A DNA stretch of 64,000 nucleotides from G965197405 sp965197405 (GTDB lineage: Bacteria > Chloroflexota > Dehalococcoidia > Lucifugimonadales > JAGWBF01), in contig OZ240206.1 in assembly GCA_965197405.1 (NCBI GenBank), positions 2,232,001 through 2,296,000 of the forward strand, written 5' to 3'. Within the stretch, counting starts at the first letter, position 1; every line of letters begins with the position of its first letter. Under the pieces are notes generated by a model. That model was given only the letters and a program-made list of their open reading frames with translations. It searched no databases and had not been told where the DNA came from. The position numbers and the translations under genes were made by a program. Below, piece after piece: positions 17,205-26,050 of the stretch.

Positions 17205-18002
17205 TTATGCCAGGAAATTTTGTACCAGGTCTATGAATTCTTGGGACTTCTCGATCTCCGGTCTGTGGCCGCACTTCTCGAGCACTGCCAGCTCCGAACC
17301 CGCTATAGATTTGTTGTATATACGCCCGGCGCTGAGGGGGACAATCTTGTCTTCCTTACCCCAAATCACCAGGGTCGGCAAGCCGCTGACCCCCTCGAGC
17401 AGGGGGCCAAGGCTGGGATTGTGCATGTAGGGTTTCCAGGTGAGGCGTGAAGACTCGGACCGGGCATCCTCCCACGCTTCGAACTGCTCAGGGGTAGATT
17501 CTCCTCCGTATAGCGTGCTGAACTCAGGCGTGTTCTCGGAGTCATGCACGCTCGCGTTCAGGTAGGTCCGGGCAGTCACCATGAACATGTCCATGATTTC
17601 GCCGTCCGGAGGTCGAATGCCCGTAGGAGCAACGAGCACCATCCGGCGAAACTGGTCCGCATAGGTGGCCGCCATCTCTGCCGCAATCCATCCTCCCAAC
17701 GAGACTCCTATGACATCAACGGGGGCAAGCCCAATATCTCGTAGGGCGCGGGAATAGAATCCCGCCAGATCCCTTATATTGCTGACCCACTCGACCCTCG
17801 GCAAACTGCCGAAGCCTGGATGAACAGGAATATGCAGCGTATGGTCCTGCGCCAGTGCGGAGTGCCAGCGCAGCCAGCCCGGATGTCCCAACTCCTCATG
17901 CAGGAGGAGCAATGGCCTGCCGCTCCCGCCTTTGATTAATGCGAGGTCGGCACCCCCGCTGTGTGCCGTAACCTCCGTCCACTCCTGCGAGTTTCCCGCC
18001 AT
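17205..18002 (-). CDS. Alpha/beta hydrolase
   Basis: A 265-aa alpha/beta hydrolase fold protein. The nucleophile elbow is GVSLGG with Ser101, the likely acid is Asp218 in WGKEDKIVP, and the likely histidine is His246 in KCGHRPEIEK. LLLLHEELGHPGW forms the oxyanion-hole strand. Such proteins act as esterases, C-C hydrolases or lactonases. Being first in an operon with an LLM monooxygenase suggests it cleaves a lactone or ester made by Baeyer-Villiger-type oxidation, but that is inference. Confidence 0.85.
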   Translation of the reverse strand: MAGNSQEWTEVTAHSGGADLALIKGGSGRPLLLLHEELGHPGWLRWHSALAQDHTLHIPVHPGFGSLPRVEWVSNIRDLAGFYSRALRDIGLAPVDVIGVSLGGWIAAEMAATYADQFRRMVLVAPTGIRPPDGEIMDMFMVTARTYLNASVHDSENTPEFSTLYGGESTPEQFEAWEDARSESSRLTWKPYMHNPSLGPLLEGVSGLPTLVIWGKEDKIVPLSAGRIYNKSIAGSELAVLEKCGHRPEIEKSQEFIDLVQNFLA

Positions 18003-18185
18003 CTGACTGATAGCCTCCTTATACTCTTGCTCCGTTGTTTCGCGTACCCACGGCTTTACTTCGGCCCATTGTCCAGACCTATTTTTACTCTAATCCGGCA
18101 GACATGTCAAGCGATATGAAGGAGAAGAGCTTCCCGTCTATTCTACGAGGGAGAATAGAGAGGTCTCTGGAGCGCCGGCGCGGCC

Positions 18186-18214
18186 TTGACAACGAGGGCG
18201 GGTACGCCAATAAT
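18186..18214 (+). promoter_or_regulatory. Predicted promoter of the class III aminotransferase gene
   Basis: Perfect TTGACA (18186-18191), 17 bases, AATAAT (18209-18214; 5/6 match). The leader to the ATG is about 135 bases. Upstream, 18030-18185 shows only a short CTATTCT/AGAATAG hairpin. Confidence 0.6.
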
Positions 18215-18353
18215 TCAGGTGTTCCGCCAACGCACGGGCCGGCGAACAAGCGCCGGACATACGCGATGGCATAGGGATGGGGACACTCATTACCCCGTCC
18301 ACAGGCTTCAAGATAACCAGGCAGGACCCGACCAAGTAAGGAGGACCCGATCC

Positions 18354-19667
18354 ATGACCACAGAGCGGACTGAGCAAGAGCTTCTGGAAATGGCCAGTCA
18401 GTACAGCTTCCGGTCGCGTTTGGACAAGGCAGCTTTCACGGGGCCAATACTGGCGTGGGGCAGAGGCTCCATAGTCCGGGACGTCAACGGCAAAGAGTAC
18501 CTCGACTTCAACTCGGGCCAGATGTGCAGCGCCCTGGGCCACAACCACCCTAGGATCGTCGAGGCCATCCGGGAGAGCGGCGAGACCATCATCCACAGCC
18601 ACATGAGCATGTACAACGATAGGGAAATCCTCCTGGCCAAACGACTGGCTGACATAGTGCCCCGGCCCCTGAAAAAAAGCCTGTTCGGTACTTCAGGCAG
18701 CGACTCCAACGAGATGGCCCTGGGCATCGCCAGGCGGTATACCGGCCGCTACGAGGTAGCCAGCCCCAACGTCAGCTTCCACGGCATGAGCCAGGCGGTC
18801 CGGGCCGTCACCTTCGCGGGATGGAGAGCGAATCACGGGCCTTACGAGGCGGGCAGCTACACCTTTCTGGCGCCCTACCAGTACCGCTGCTCCATATGCG
18901 CCGGCAAACCGGGATGCACCATGGGATGCCTCGACGTGAGCTTCGAGGTGCTGGACGCTCAGACCGAGGGAGGACTGGCTGCAATCATCGTAGAGCCTCT
19001 CTTCAGCGCCGGGGGCGTGATAGAGCCTCCACCCGGCTGGCTGAAGAGGCTGAGGGACGAGTGTGACCGGCGCGGCATCCTCCTGATTCTCGACGAAGCT
19101 CAAACGGGTCTCGCCAAGCTGGGGACCATGTGGGCCTTCGAGCAGGAAGGAGTTATGCCCGACATATTGACCGTCTCCAAGCACCTGGGAGGTGGCATCG
19201 CCGTCAGTGCCACGATCACCACCGAGGAGATCGAGAACAAGGTAGCCCAGACGGGCTATGTGGTGGGCCACTCCCACGCCAACGACCCCATTACGTGCAA
19301 CGCGGGCATCGCCAGCATTGACATAATTGAGGACGAAAACCTGGTGCAGAAGGCCAGGGAGCTGGGGGCGTACTGGAAGGGCCTACTGGCCCAGCTCCAG
19401 GAAGACCACGAGATTATAGGCGACGTCCGTGGTAGGGGGATGATTCAGGGCATAGAGCTGGTGAAGAATCGAGAGACCAAAGAGCCAGCATATGATGAGG
19501 GCAACGAAATAGGCCGTGACTGCCTGGCAAACGGCCTGATCTTCAGCATCCGCAGGCGAGGCTCCGTCCTGCGCTTTGTACCGCCGTTCTCCACCACGAG
19601 GGAGCAGTTCGACCAGGCCGCGGAAATCCTGGACAGGGCCATCAGGCGGACCGTTTATGGCGAGTGA
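18354..19667 (+). CDS. Class III PLP-dependent aminotransferase with a four-cysteine cluster
   Basis: A 437-aa fold-type I aminotransferase. PLP-binding residues are Asp247 in LILDEAQTG, Gln250 and Schiff-base Lys276 in SKHLGGG; FGTSGSDSNE (111-120) binds the phosphate. The family includes 2,2-dialkylglycine decarboxylase and omega-amino-acid transaminases. I chose ATG 18354 because AAGGAGG lies 9 bases upstream and class III alignments begin here; an earlier in-frame start at 18186 would overlap the promoter. Unusual is CSICAGKPGCTMGC (179-192), which could bind a metal. Confidence 0.9.
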   Translation: MTTERTEQELLEMASQYSFRSRLDKAAFTGPILAWGRGSIVRDVNGKEYLDFNSGQMCSALGHNHPRIVEAIRESGETIIHSHMSMYNDREILLAKRLADIVPRPLKKSLFGTSGSDSNEMALGIARRYTGRYEVASPNVSFHGMSQAVRAVTFAGWRANHGPYEAGSYTFLAPYQYRCSICAGKPGCTMGCLDVSFEVLDAQTEGGLAAIIVEPLFSAGGVIEPPPGWLKRLRDECDRRGILLILDEAQTGLAKLGTMWAFEQEGVMPDILTVSKHLGGGIAVSATITTEEIENKVAQTGYVVGHSHANDPITCNAGIASIDIIEDENLVQKARELGAYWKGLLAQLQEDHEIIGDVRGRGMIQGIELVKNRETKEPAYDEGNEIGRDCLANGLIFSIRRRGSVLRFVPPFSTTREQFDQAAEILDRAIRRTVYGE

Positions 19668-19713
19668 CGGCGCCGGGTAGCGGTTCCGTTCATATGGTAT
19701 GTCGTCGCAATGC

Positions 19714-19968
19714 GTCATTCCGAACGGAGCGAAGCGGAGTGAGGAATCTAAGAGGGTGTGTGATAAGGCATGGTTACACTTCCTCTCCCGTCGAGGGAGA
19801 GGATTGAGGTGAAGGTGATGCGATGGCGTCCCCCTCATCCCTTCGGCGGGATGAGGGCAGGCTCTGACCTTCTCCCGCCAGGGGAGAAGGGACTTTCCAC
19901 ACACCCTCTAAGGCGTAGGCTTATTCGAGAGCATGGATTTTCAGATTCCTCGCTGCGCTCGGAATGAC
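19714..19968. repeat. Dispersed repeat (CATTCCGAACGGAGC...CTCGGAATGAC) with a second element nested in it
   Basis: The outer repeat runs from GTCATTCCGAACGG to CGCTCGGAATGAC and matches the copy at 59108-59205, which lacks the central insert. The rest of the 500-bp interval before the tRNA genes (19668-20134) is also repeat-like and holds no gene. Confidence 0.75.
19751..19909. mobile_element. MITE, family 2 (AGAGGGTGTGTG ends), nested in another repeat
   Basis: AGAGGGTGTGTG (19751-19762) and CACACACCCTCT (19898-19909) are perfect 12-bp inverted ends. The core GAGGATTGAGGTGAAGGTGA is shared with 45900-46033. It has no coding capacity. Confidence 0.75.
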
Positions 19969-20134
19969 GAGATGGGGGTTCCAAGGCCACATAAGAGGAT
20001 GAAAAAGGCAGCCAGCCTTCTCCACCGTCACTCCGGCAAAGGCCAGAGTCCAGGGGCGGGGGTATGGATTCCGGCTCAAGGCGGGGATGACAAGATGAGG
20101 GTTGCAGGCTACTTCATGGTAAAGCCCAAACATC

Positions 20135-20162
20135 AAGGCTCCTGGAACACTCCAGGGGCCTT
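20135..20162 (-). terminator. Terminator of the tRNA-Arg transcript
   Basis: AAGGCTCCTGGA, ACAC, TCCAGGGGCCTT forms a 12-bp stem with one G-U pair, 20 bases past the 3' end of tRNA-Arg on the minus strand. Confidence 0.6.
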
Positions 20163-20182
20163 AACTTGGCTATGAAAGCTGG

Positions 20183-20255
20183 CGCGCCCGGCAGGACTCG
20201 AACCCGCAACCACTGGGTCCGAAGCCCAGTGCTCTATCCATTGAGCTACGGGCGC
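20183..20255 (-). tRNA. tRNA-Arg (anticodon TCG)
   Basis: A full cloverleaf: acceptor GCGCCCG/CGGGCGC, D arm, anticodon arm CTGGG-CTTCGGA-CCCAG with anticodon TCG, and T arm GCGGGTTCGAGTCCTGC. CCA is not encoded. Confidence 0.95.
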
Positions 20256-20346
20256 ATTCTCACGCTAAACAAGCGGGACGGCTATCCGGAGAACCGGGGT
20301 TCCGAGAAGACCGTTGGCTATCCAGGGCCGCCTATTTCCGATGATG

Positions 20347-20421
20347 GGTGAGCGGTGGGATTCGAACCCACGATCTCCTGGGCCACAGCCAGGCGCCTTG
20401 GACCACTTGGCTACGCTCACC
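20347..20421 (-). tRNA. tRNA-His (anticodon GTG)
   Basis: The anticodon arm is CCTGG-CTGTGGC-CCAGG, anticodon GTG. The extra 5' G (position -1) opposite C73, the identity mark of tRNA-His, is encoded. T arm is GTGGGTTCGAATCCCAC. Confidence 0.95.
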
Positions 20422-20499
20422 ATGACGCCCCCAATTCCATCTCCCGGAGCCGGAGGCTCTAATTAGGAGTCTATGGGAAACTGTCGCCGGAGTCAAGGA

Positions 20500-22011
20500 C
20501 TACTTATCCCCGGCAAGCTCCAACGTCAGGTTTATCAGCGTCCTGGTGGGGACCCCAGTGCCCCCCTTCACCACGTAGCCCTTTTCCTTATCGCTGAAGT
20601 AGGTCCCCGCAATATCCAAGTGTGCCCAGGGGGTATCCTCGCTGAACTCGGCCAGGAATTGGGCGGCGGTTATGGAGCCGGCGGCCCTTCCACCCGTGTT
20701 CTTGACGTCGGCCACGTTGCTTTTTATCTGCTCTTTGTAGTCGTCGTACATGGGCAGCTGCCATATCCGCTCGCCGGTGGACCCGCCGGCCTTTGTCACG
20801 CTATCTATTAGCTCCTGGTCGTTGCCCATCACCCCGCTACAGGCGTTGCCCAGGGCCACCACGACGGCGCCGGTCAGGGTGGCTATATCCACGATGTGGG
20901 TAACGCCCGTCTGCCTGGCGTAGTAGATGGCGTCGGCGAGGACAAGCCTTCCCTCAGCATCGGTGTTTATCACTTCGATGGTCTTGCCGCTCATGCTGCG
21001 CACCACGTCTCCGGGACGCTGCGCGGAGCCGCCGGGCATATTTTCCGTGGCAGCAATGATGCCCGTCACATTTATCCTGGGCTTGAGACGCCCTATGGCC
21101 TTCATAGCGCCGATAACCGAAGCCCCTCCTGCCATGTCCCCCTTCATGTCCTCCATTCCCCCGGCAGGCTTGATGGAGATGCCGCCCGTGTCAAAGGTAA
21201 TTCCTTTACCGATAAGCCCCAGGTTCCTGGAGGGGTTGTCGGGTTCGCCTGAGTACTGGAGGACTATCATCTTGGGTGGCTGGTCGCTGCCTATGGCTAC
21301 GCCCAAGAAGGCCCCCATACCCAGCTCCTCCATGTGCTCACGGTCGAGGACTTTTATCTCAAGCCCCTCCTCGTCAGCCACCTGCCGGGCGATGTCCGCC
21401 ATCCTGGTGGGGGTCATGACGTTGGCGGGCTCGTTGACCATGTCCCGGGCGAGGATAGCGCACTCGGCCATGAGGCGGCCCTGCTCCACCCCCTTCTCCA
21501 ACTCGCCGAGCTTGCCGGACTCTTGCTCCACTATGAGCAGCTCGTCAAGCTCTCCGGCGCCGTCCTCGTTTTTCGTCAGATAGTTCTTGAAGCGGTAAAG
21601 GCCCAGGATGCTTCCTTCGGCTATGCTCTGGCCCGAGGACCTGGCATCCAGGCCCGCTATTCCGGCGCCCTGGGCTATGGTAGCCACACGGTCCATGCCA
21701 AGCTTCCGGAGATAGCGGACCGTGCCTGCCATCACCTCTCGCACGGTTTCTTGAGTGAAGCTCTCCTCTTTCCCAAGCCCCGCTATCACTACCCGTGACG
21801 GCCCTATCTTGCCGAAGGTATGGATAAGGGTATGCTCGCCCTTATTCCCCTTCACCTCACCTTCCGCGATTAGCTGGGTGATGGCGCCGTCCAGGGCACA
21901 GTCCACCGCACCGGTAGCGCCCCCCGGCTGCTCCACACCTTTGAACAGGTTGACGATGAGGGCTGGGACCTTCAACCGAGTCACGTCCTCTTGTACTATC
22001 TTTATCTTCAA
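20500..22011 (-). CDS. pepA: Leucyl aminopeptidase (M17)
   Basis: A cytosolic zinc/manganese aminopeptidase that removes N-terminal residues from peptides. The M17 signature NTDAEGRL is present. The metal and active-site segments GKGITFDTGGISIKPA and MKGDMAGGASV are intact, and length (about 503 aa) is normal. I chose TTG 22011 because GAAGGAGG lies 4-11 bases upstream; an earlier GTG at 22041 would place that site inside the gene. The N-terminal domain begins KIKIVQEDV, as in other PepA proteins. No operon partner is obvious. Confidence 0.93.
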   Translation of the reverse strand: MKIKIVQEDVTRLKVPALIVNLFKGVEQPGGATGAVDCALDGAITQLIAEGEVKGNKGEHTLIHTFGKIGPSRVVIAGLGKEESFTQETVREVMAGTVRYLRKLGMDRVATIAQGAGIAGLDARSSGQSIAEGSILGLYRFKNYLTKNEDGAGELDELLIVEQESGKLGELEKGVEQGRLMAECAILARDMVNEPANVMTPTRMADIARQVADEEGLEIKVLDREHMEELGMGAFLGVAIGSDQPPKMIVLQYSGEPDNPSRNLGLIGKGITFDTGGISIKPAGGMEDMKGDMAGGASVIGAMKAIGRLKPRINVTGIIAATENMPGGSAQRPGDVVRSMSGKTIEVINTDAEGRLVLADAIYYARQTGVTHIVDIATLTGAVVVALGNACSGVMGNDQELIDSVTKAGGSTGERIWQLPMYDDYKEQIKSNVADVKNTGGRAAGSITAAQFLAEFSEDTPWAHLDIAGTYFSDKEKGYVVKGGTGVPTRTLINLTLELAGDK

Positions 22012-22026
22012 GATGCCTCCTTCACT

Positions 22027-22165
22027 ACCATGAAAATACACTTCGTCATACCCGCCTGGCCTACTTCAGGCAGGCGGGTATCCACATCCTCGGCTTCTGG
22101 ACTCCCTGCCTGCTTGGGCGTGCTGCTGCCAAGCATTTTAGATTCCTCGCTGCGCTCGGAATGAC
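22027..22165. repeat. Dispersed repeat, CTTCGTCATACCCGC type, joined to a CGCTGCGCTCGGAATGAC half
   Basis: It starts CATGAAAATACACTTCGTCATACC and contains inverted CCTGCCTGAAG-type stems, then TTTTAGATTCCTCGCTGCGC. The interval 22042-22247 has no gene. Confidence 0.6.
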
Positions 22166-22247
22166 AGGGATGGGCTGCGACTGGTTCCTTAGATACCCTC
22201 TTCCGGCTGGCCGACCTGATAATTATGACACACTTATGGCGACTTTA

Positions 22248-22871
22248 CTAACGCGTCCAGCGCCTTATCTCACGCGCCACTTTAGCAATGGCCGGTGAGA
22301 TGTCTCGAGAGGTATCTACTACGAAATGGTTGCGCTTGATAGGCTCGGCTGTCGAGCACATTTTCCGGTATACCTGCCAGTCTGCATCGGACTTGTCCTC
22401 CGGGTCCCTTCCCTCGGACCGGCCTTTAAGACGCTCGCGCACGACCTCCGGAGGGGCCTTCAAGTGTACAATGACCAGCCTGGCCCCCAGCCCGTCGGTG
22501 ATGTGGTACAGACGCTCCCGGTTGGCTTCTATCAAGTTGGTGGCGTCCAGGAGGACCGGCACCCCTTGCCTCAGCAGGTCGGCAATCAGGGATTGGCACG
22601 CCTTAAACAGTCGCGCGCTCTCCGTGGCCGTGTAGTCCGGACTCGGAAACAGGACCTTGCGGAGCACGTCGGACTCCAGCGTTAGTAAAGGCACCTGCTC
22701 GACAAGCCTGCGGCTGAAGTAGGACTTGCCGGAGCAGGGGAGTCCGCTGACCATCACCATGACGGGCTTCGCGCCCGGAGGCGGCCCCTGGGGAAGACTG
22801 GCCCGCAGCCTCTGCACGTCGGCGGTATGTCGAGATGGGCGGGCCTGGGTCTCTTTCATAGTCGAAACCAT
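22248..22871 (-). CDS. P-loop kinase-like ATPase (AAA_33 / zeta-type fold)
   Basis: A 207-aa nucleoside-kinase-fold protein. Walker A is GLPCSGKS (43-50). LTLESDVLRKVLF is a typical substrate-binding segment, VPVLLDATNL the Walker B strand, and RERLKGRS the lid. Similar proteins phosphorylate small molecules, RNA ends or, in zeta toxins, UDP-sugars. No antitoxin gene is adjacent, so a toxin role is unlikely. The DegV gene stops 33 bases upstream on the same strand, so both may be co-transcribed. Confidence 0.75.
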   Translation of the reverse strand: MVSTMKETQARPSRHTADVQRLRASLPQGPPPGAKPVMVMVSGLPCSGKSYFSRRLVEQVPLLTLESDVLRKVLFPSPDYTATESARLFKACQSLIADLLRQGVPVLLDATNLIEANRERLYHITDGLGARLVIVHLKAPPEVVRERLKGRSEGRDPEDKSDADWQVYRKMCSTAEPIKRNHFVVDTSRDISPAIAKVAREIRRWTR

Positions 22872-22904
22872 ATTGAAGGACCGGCGAGGGGACTGGGGAC
22901 GGAG

Positions 22905-23774
22905 CTATTCACTCGTGTAAAAGGCTATTCCCAGGAGGCCGGGGCCCAGGTGAGCGCCCATGACAGGGGTGAACTCACTGATGAAAAGCTCCTGGCAGTT
23001 GAACTCCGCCTCTATTCGCCGGTACAGATGTTCGGCGCCATCGGCGGCCTGGGCGTGCATCACGTTCACGTGTACCGGCCTATCCCGGACCCGGTCTTTC
23101 GTGACGCTCAGAAGCCTGTCCATAGCCTTGGCGCGGCTCCTGGGCTTGTCCACCATCCTGGCTTCTCCCAGCTTTAGCTCCGTCAGGGGCTTTATCCCCA
23201 GGAGAGAACCGGCCCAGGCAGCTACCCTGGGCACTCTGCCGCTTCTCCTCAGATAGTAGAGAGTGTCCAGGAAGGCCAGCAGATTTACCTTGGGTACAAG
23301 CTCTTCTATCCTGGACAACACCCGTTCCAGGTCTGCCCCTTCCTGGGCGGCCCTGGCAGCCTCCAGGGCGATAAGCCCCTCCGCCCCCGCGGCGGCCCTG
23401 CTGTCCACCACCTTGATTATGTGGCAACCGGCTAGCTCGTCTTCCGCCATACGAGCGGCGACGGAAGCGGAGCTGTAGGTGGAGCTGAAATTGGTGGAAA
23501 GGGTGATGCAGACGACGTTCTCGGCGACGGCGCTTGCGGAGCGGAATGCCTCCAGGAATACGTCGGGCTTGGGGGAGGAGGTGCTGGGTATTTTCTGGTT
23601 CTTCTGGAGGAGCTGGTAGAACTCGTCAGGCTCTATGTCAATGCCGTCCCTGAAAGACTGCTCATCAATTATCAACTCGTGGGGAACAACGTATATATCC
23701 GACTCCTCCAGAAGGGCGCGTGGCAGACAACTGCTACTGTCCACCACCACGGCTACCTTGCGCTTGTGAACCAA
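22905..23774 (-). CDS. DegV family fatty-acid-binding protein
   Basis: A 289-aa DegV protein. The N-terminal domain has VVVDSSSCLPRALLEE and the phrase KIPSTSSPKPDVFLEAF, with CITLSTNFSSTYSSA as the lipid-carboxylate site; the C-terminal domain has LLAFLDTLYYLRRSGRVPR and GIKPLTELKLG. In Firmicutes such FakB-like proteins present fatty acids to the kinase FakA; no fakA is seen here. The start is TTG 23774 inside the end of the HAAS-domain gene (22-base overlap), with GAGG about 10 bases before it, implying coupling. Confidence 0.88.
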   Translation of the reverse strand: MVHKRKVAVVVDSSSCLPRALLEESDIYVVPHELIIDEQSFRDGIDIEPDEFYQLLQKNQKIPSTSSPKPDVFLEAFRSASAVAENVVCITLSTNFSSTYSSASVAARMAEDELAGCHIIKVVDSRAAAGAEGLIALEAARAAQEGADLERVLSRIEELVPKVNLLAFLDTLYYLRRSGRVPRVAAWAGSLLGIKPLTELKLGEARMVDKPRSRAKAMDRLLSVTKDRVRDRPVHVNVMHAQAADGAEHLYRRIEAEFNCQELFISEFTPVMGAHLGPGLLGIAFYTSE

Positions 23775-24769
23775 TGGGTCACAACCTCGCTATTGCCTTC
23801 GCCTTCAATAGACGGATAAGGCTGTTCTTTTCTTTCCAGTCTCGACTGTATGATAGCAGGGCTGAGGAGAAATGCCACCGAGGCAAGGGTGATGAGTATC
23901 ACGGAAAGAAGGCTAAAGCCGAATGGGATAGCCACTATGGTGAACACCACCAGCACGGCTGTGGAGCCTGTGAGCAGAGCGACCTTCAGGAGCCTGTGCC
24001 GGGCTTTCATAAAAACGCCGGTGGTCACCGCGAGGGCTAAGAACACCAGCGCTCTATCCGCATCAGCCGCCTTGACTTCAGCCGCATTGGCCGCCCAGAA
24101 ACCGTCGCCGCGCCAATTGAGCAACAGCGCCCAGGAGGTCAGGAAGGGGAAGGGCAGCGCGGTGAGGGATGCCAGGAGCCAGTCCTGTCGCACTACCTTG
24201 ACGATTACATTGGCCATTATCCACAGGGAGAAGGGAATATAGGCTATGATGAGCAGGTATATGGGGAAGCTGAAGGGCAAGGCCCCCGTGGTGAAGTACG
24301 TCCACGCGCCATAGCCGAGGGCTCCCAGGGCCATAACCCAGGAGAGGGCGGGCGCCGCCATCGAGTACCCCAGCCAGGTGTAGGTCCACTTGGGCCTCCC
24401 GGACTTCCAGGCCCTGAGGGCGATGAAGGTGACGGCGATTATCAGCACTATCACCAGGAAGTACCGGGTCCAGAGGTGCAGGGCGAAGAGGGATGCGAGA
24501 AGAAGGTGGGGCAGCGCGGCCAGGAATATGTCTCGCCAGGAACCGACGCTATGCACCGAGTACATACTCTTGGCAACCAGGTCGGGATGCCCCATGTCGC
24601 GCACGGCCTGGGAGAGGGCCTCATCGCGGGTTAGGCCTTCTTCCTCCAGGTCGTGGGTCTTTTCCTCAAGGTGGCCCTGAAGCTCGAGGGCTATCTCTCG
24701 GTTCGTGTTGGGATCGAGTTTGAGCTTCCTCGTCAAAGCCTGGAGGTAGCTCTGAAGCTCTCCATCCAC
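23753..24769 (-). CDS. HAAS/DUF1700-type membrane protein paired with PadR
   Basis: The first 70 residues (MDGELQSYLQALTRKLKLDP, LQGHLEEKTHDLEEEG, EALSQAVRDMGHPDLVAKSM) are the HAAS/permease-prefix helical domain. About eight hydrophobic membrane segments follow, such as YFLVIVLIIAVTFIAL and LLSVILITLASVAFLL. HAAS-domain proteins nearly always sit after a PadR regulator, as here (21-base gap). The substrate or signal is not known. The C-terminal tail overlaps the degV start. Confidence 0.82.
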   Translation of the reverse strand: MDGELQSYLQALTRKLKLDPNTNREIALELQGHLEEKTHDLEEEGLTRDEALSQAVRDMGHPDLVAKSMYSVHSVGSWRDIFLAALPHLLLASLFALHLWTRYFLVIVLIIAVTFIALRAWKSGRPKWTYTWLGYSMAAPALSWVMALGALGYGAWTYFTTGALPFSFPIYLLIIAYIPFSLWIMANVIVKVVRQDWLLASLTALPFPFLTSWALLLNWRGDGFWAANAAEVKAADADRALVFLALAVTTGVFMKARHRLLKVALLTGSTAVLVVFTIVAIPFGFSLLSVILITLASVAFLLSPAIIQSRLERKEQPYPSIEGEGNSEVVTHWFTSAR

Positions 24770-24790
24770 CGGGTTCTCCTTAACGGGGGT

Positions 24791-25123
24791 CTAGGGCGCG
24801 GGGGCCGGCATTATGGAGTTGACGGCCCTGGCGAAACGTTGCCATTCACTCAGACGTTCCTCCAGCACCTTCTGCCCTTTGGCCGTGATGTGGTAGTAAC
24901 GCCGTGGGACGCTCGAGGCCTCATCTCCCCATTTCCCCTCCACCAGCCCCGCCTTCTCCAGCCGGTGCAGGGCGGGATAAAGGGTCCCCTCCTTGAACTG
25001 GAAGTACCCACTACTGCGCTTCTCCATCTCCTTGACTATCCTGTACCCATACATAGCTTCGCCGACCAGCAGCGAGAGGAGGAGGGTCTCGGTATTTCCC
25101 TTCAGTAGCTCTTTGTGGTACAT
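24791..25123 (-). CDS. PadR family transcriptional regulator
   Basis: A 110-aa PadR protein with a winged helix: LLKGNTETLLLSLLVGEAMY, GYRIVKEMEKRSSGYFQFKE, then GTLYPALHRLEKAGLVEGKW and RRYYHITAKGQKVLEE. It probably represses its own operon with the HAAS membrane protein and perhaps degV and the kinase gene. The short C-terminal helix (SEWQRFARAVNSIM) would form the dimer. ATG 25123 starts the family's usual N-terminus. Confidence 0.9.
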   Translation of the reverse strand: MYHKELLKGNTETLLLSLLVGEAMYGYRIVKEMEKRSSGYFQFKEGTLYPALHRLEKAGLVEGKWGDEASSVPRRYYHITAKGQKVLEERLSEWQRFARAVNSIMPAPAP

Positions 25124-25227
25124 GATTTGAAATTACCCCTGAATGCTTGGTGAGATTTTATAACGTGCAGCCGTGGGCGGTCAAGTTTGGGAATCAGATT
25201 ATCAGATTTGCCAAGTCCTTTTCGAAG

Positions 25228-25838
25228 TTAGGGACGGTTGTAATCGGTCGTGTCAGCGACAGCATCATAGTCCGTCTTGCTCAACCAATGGCACCAGATA
25301 TTGGAACCCAACAGGGATAGGCGGCGGTTGTTGCTGGGACTGCGCCAAGCGGCTACTTCAGCATAACGCATATTGGGATACCGTCGGTGCACGAACTCAA
25401 GCGCTGGCAGGATGTCGGTATCCGTGGACATAATCACGCCGACGTCATAAGCAGCTTCAACGGCCAGGGTTACGAAGTCTATTGCCAGCGCAACGTCAAC
25501 ACCCTTTTCCTGAGCGCTTTGCTGGGGCCAGCTCGGCGGGTAGCGGAGCGGGCGATTACCTGCGCCCCGTCTGCCTCCCATCTGGCGCATTGTTTCATAT
25601 GGGCGTCGTAAGTGATGAGAGCCTTTATCGGGTCGGGACGTCCAGTATAAACGCGGACGCCAGCCAGGACATACGCTGCTCCACCGGGGCCGCCTCTGGC
25701 TACAATAAGTTCCCCGAGCTTCATGGGGTCAAATTGGCCGTCAACACCGGAATAGCCGCCGGCGAAAAAGCTATCCCGGGCCCCTCTGTAGGTGTTCTGC
25801 GCGTCAATGAAAAGCACGAGTTTCCGAGGAGGCGTCAT
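25228..25838 (-). pseudogene. NYN/LabA-like PIN-fold protein, split by a frameshift
   Basis: The first frame (ATG 25838) begins LVLFIDAQNTYRGARDSFF, the NYN-domain nuclease start with its first Asp, and continues LAGVRVYTGRPDP to QVIAR. The rest, PLRYPPSWP...EKGVDVALAIDFVTLA and VGVIMSTDTDILPALEF with the remaining acidic residues, lies in another frame. One indel near 25550 would join them as VIAR-PLRYPP. NYN proteins are RNases of about 200 aa. Whether the break is biological or a sequence error cannot be told. The stop is at 25228. Confidence 0.8.
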
Positions 25839-26050
25839 GAGAGTAAGCCCTAATTAACGCCAAAAATCAAGCCCCGCCAATTGGCAGGGTTGAGAAGACC
25901 AGACCAATAGCGGGGAACATTGATGCCAGTATAGTCGGACGGGCCGGGGATGTCAAGCTTTTGTGCAGGGATTTTTCAAAAGGCCTTGTCATGTTTGCGG
26001 TCGCGGGTTTGAACCTGAGCTACTAATCGAGGATGACCGGGCGAGGAAAG

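Noticed and set aside
16058..17236. A 392-codon open frame on the plus strand
   Set aside because: It is the complement of the well-supported LLM oxidoreductase on the minus strand. In GC-rich DNA such antisense frames stay open by codon bias; the translation has no recognisable domain.
22248..22871. Zeta-type toxin
   Set aside because: The kinase fold fits, but there is no adjacent epsilon antitoxin, and the gene lies in a line of ordinary genes.
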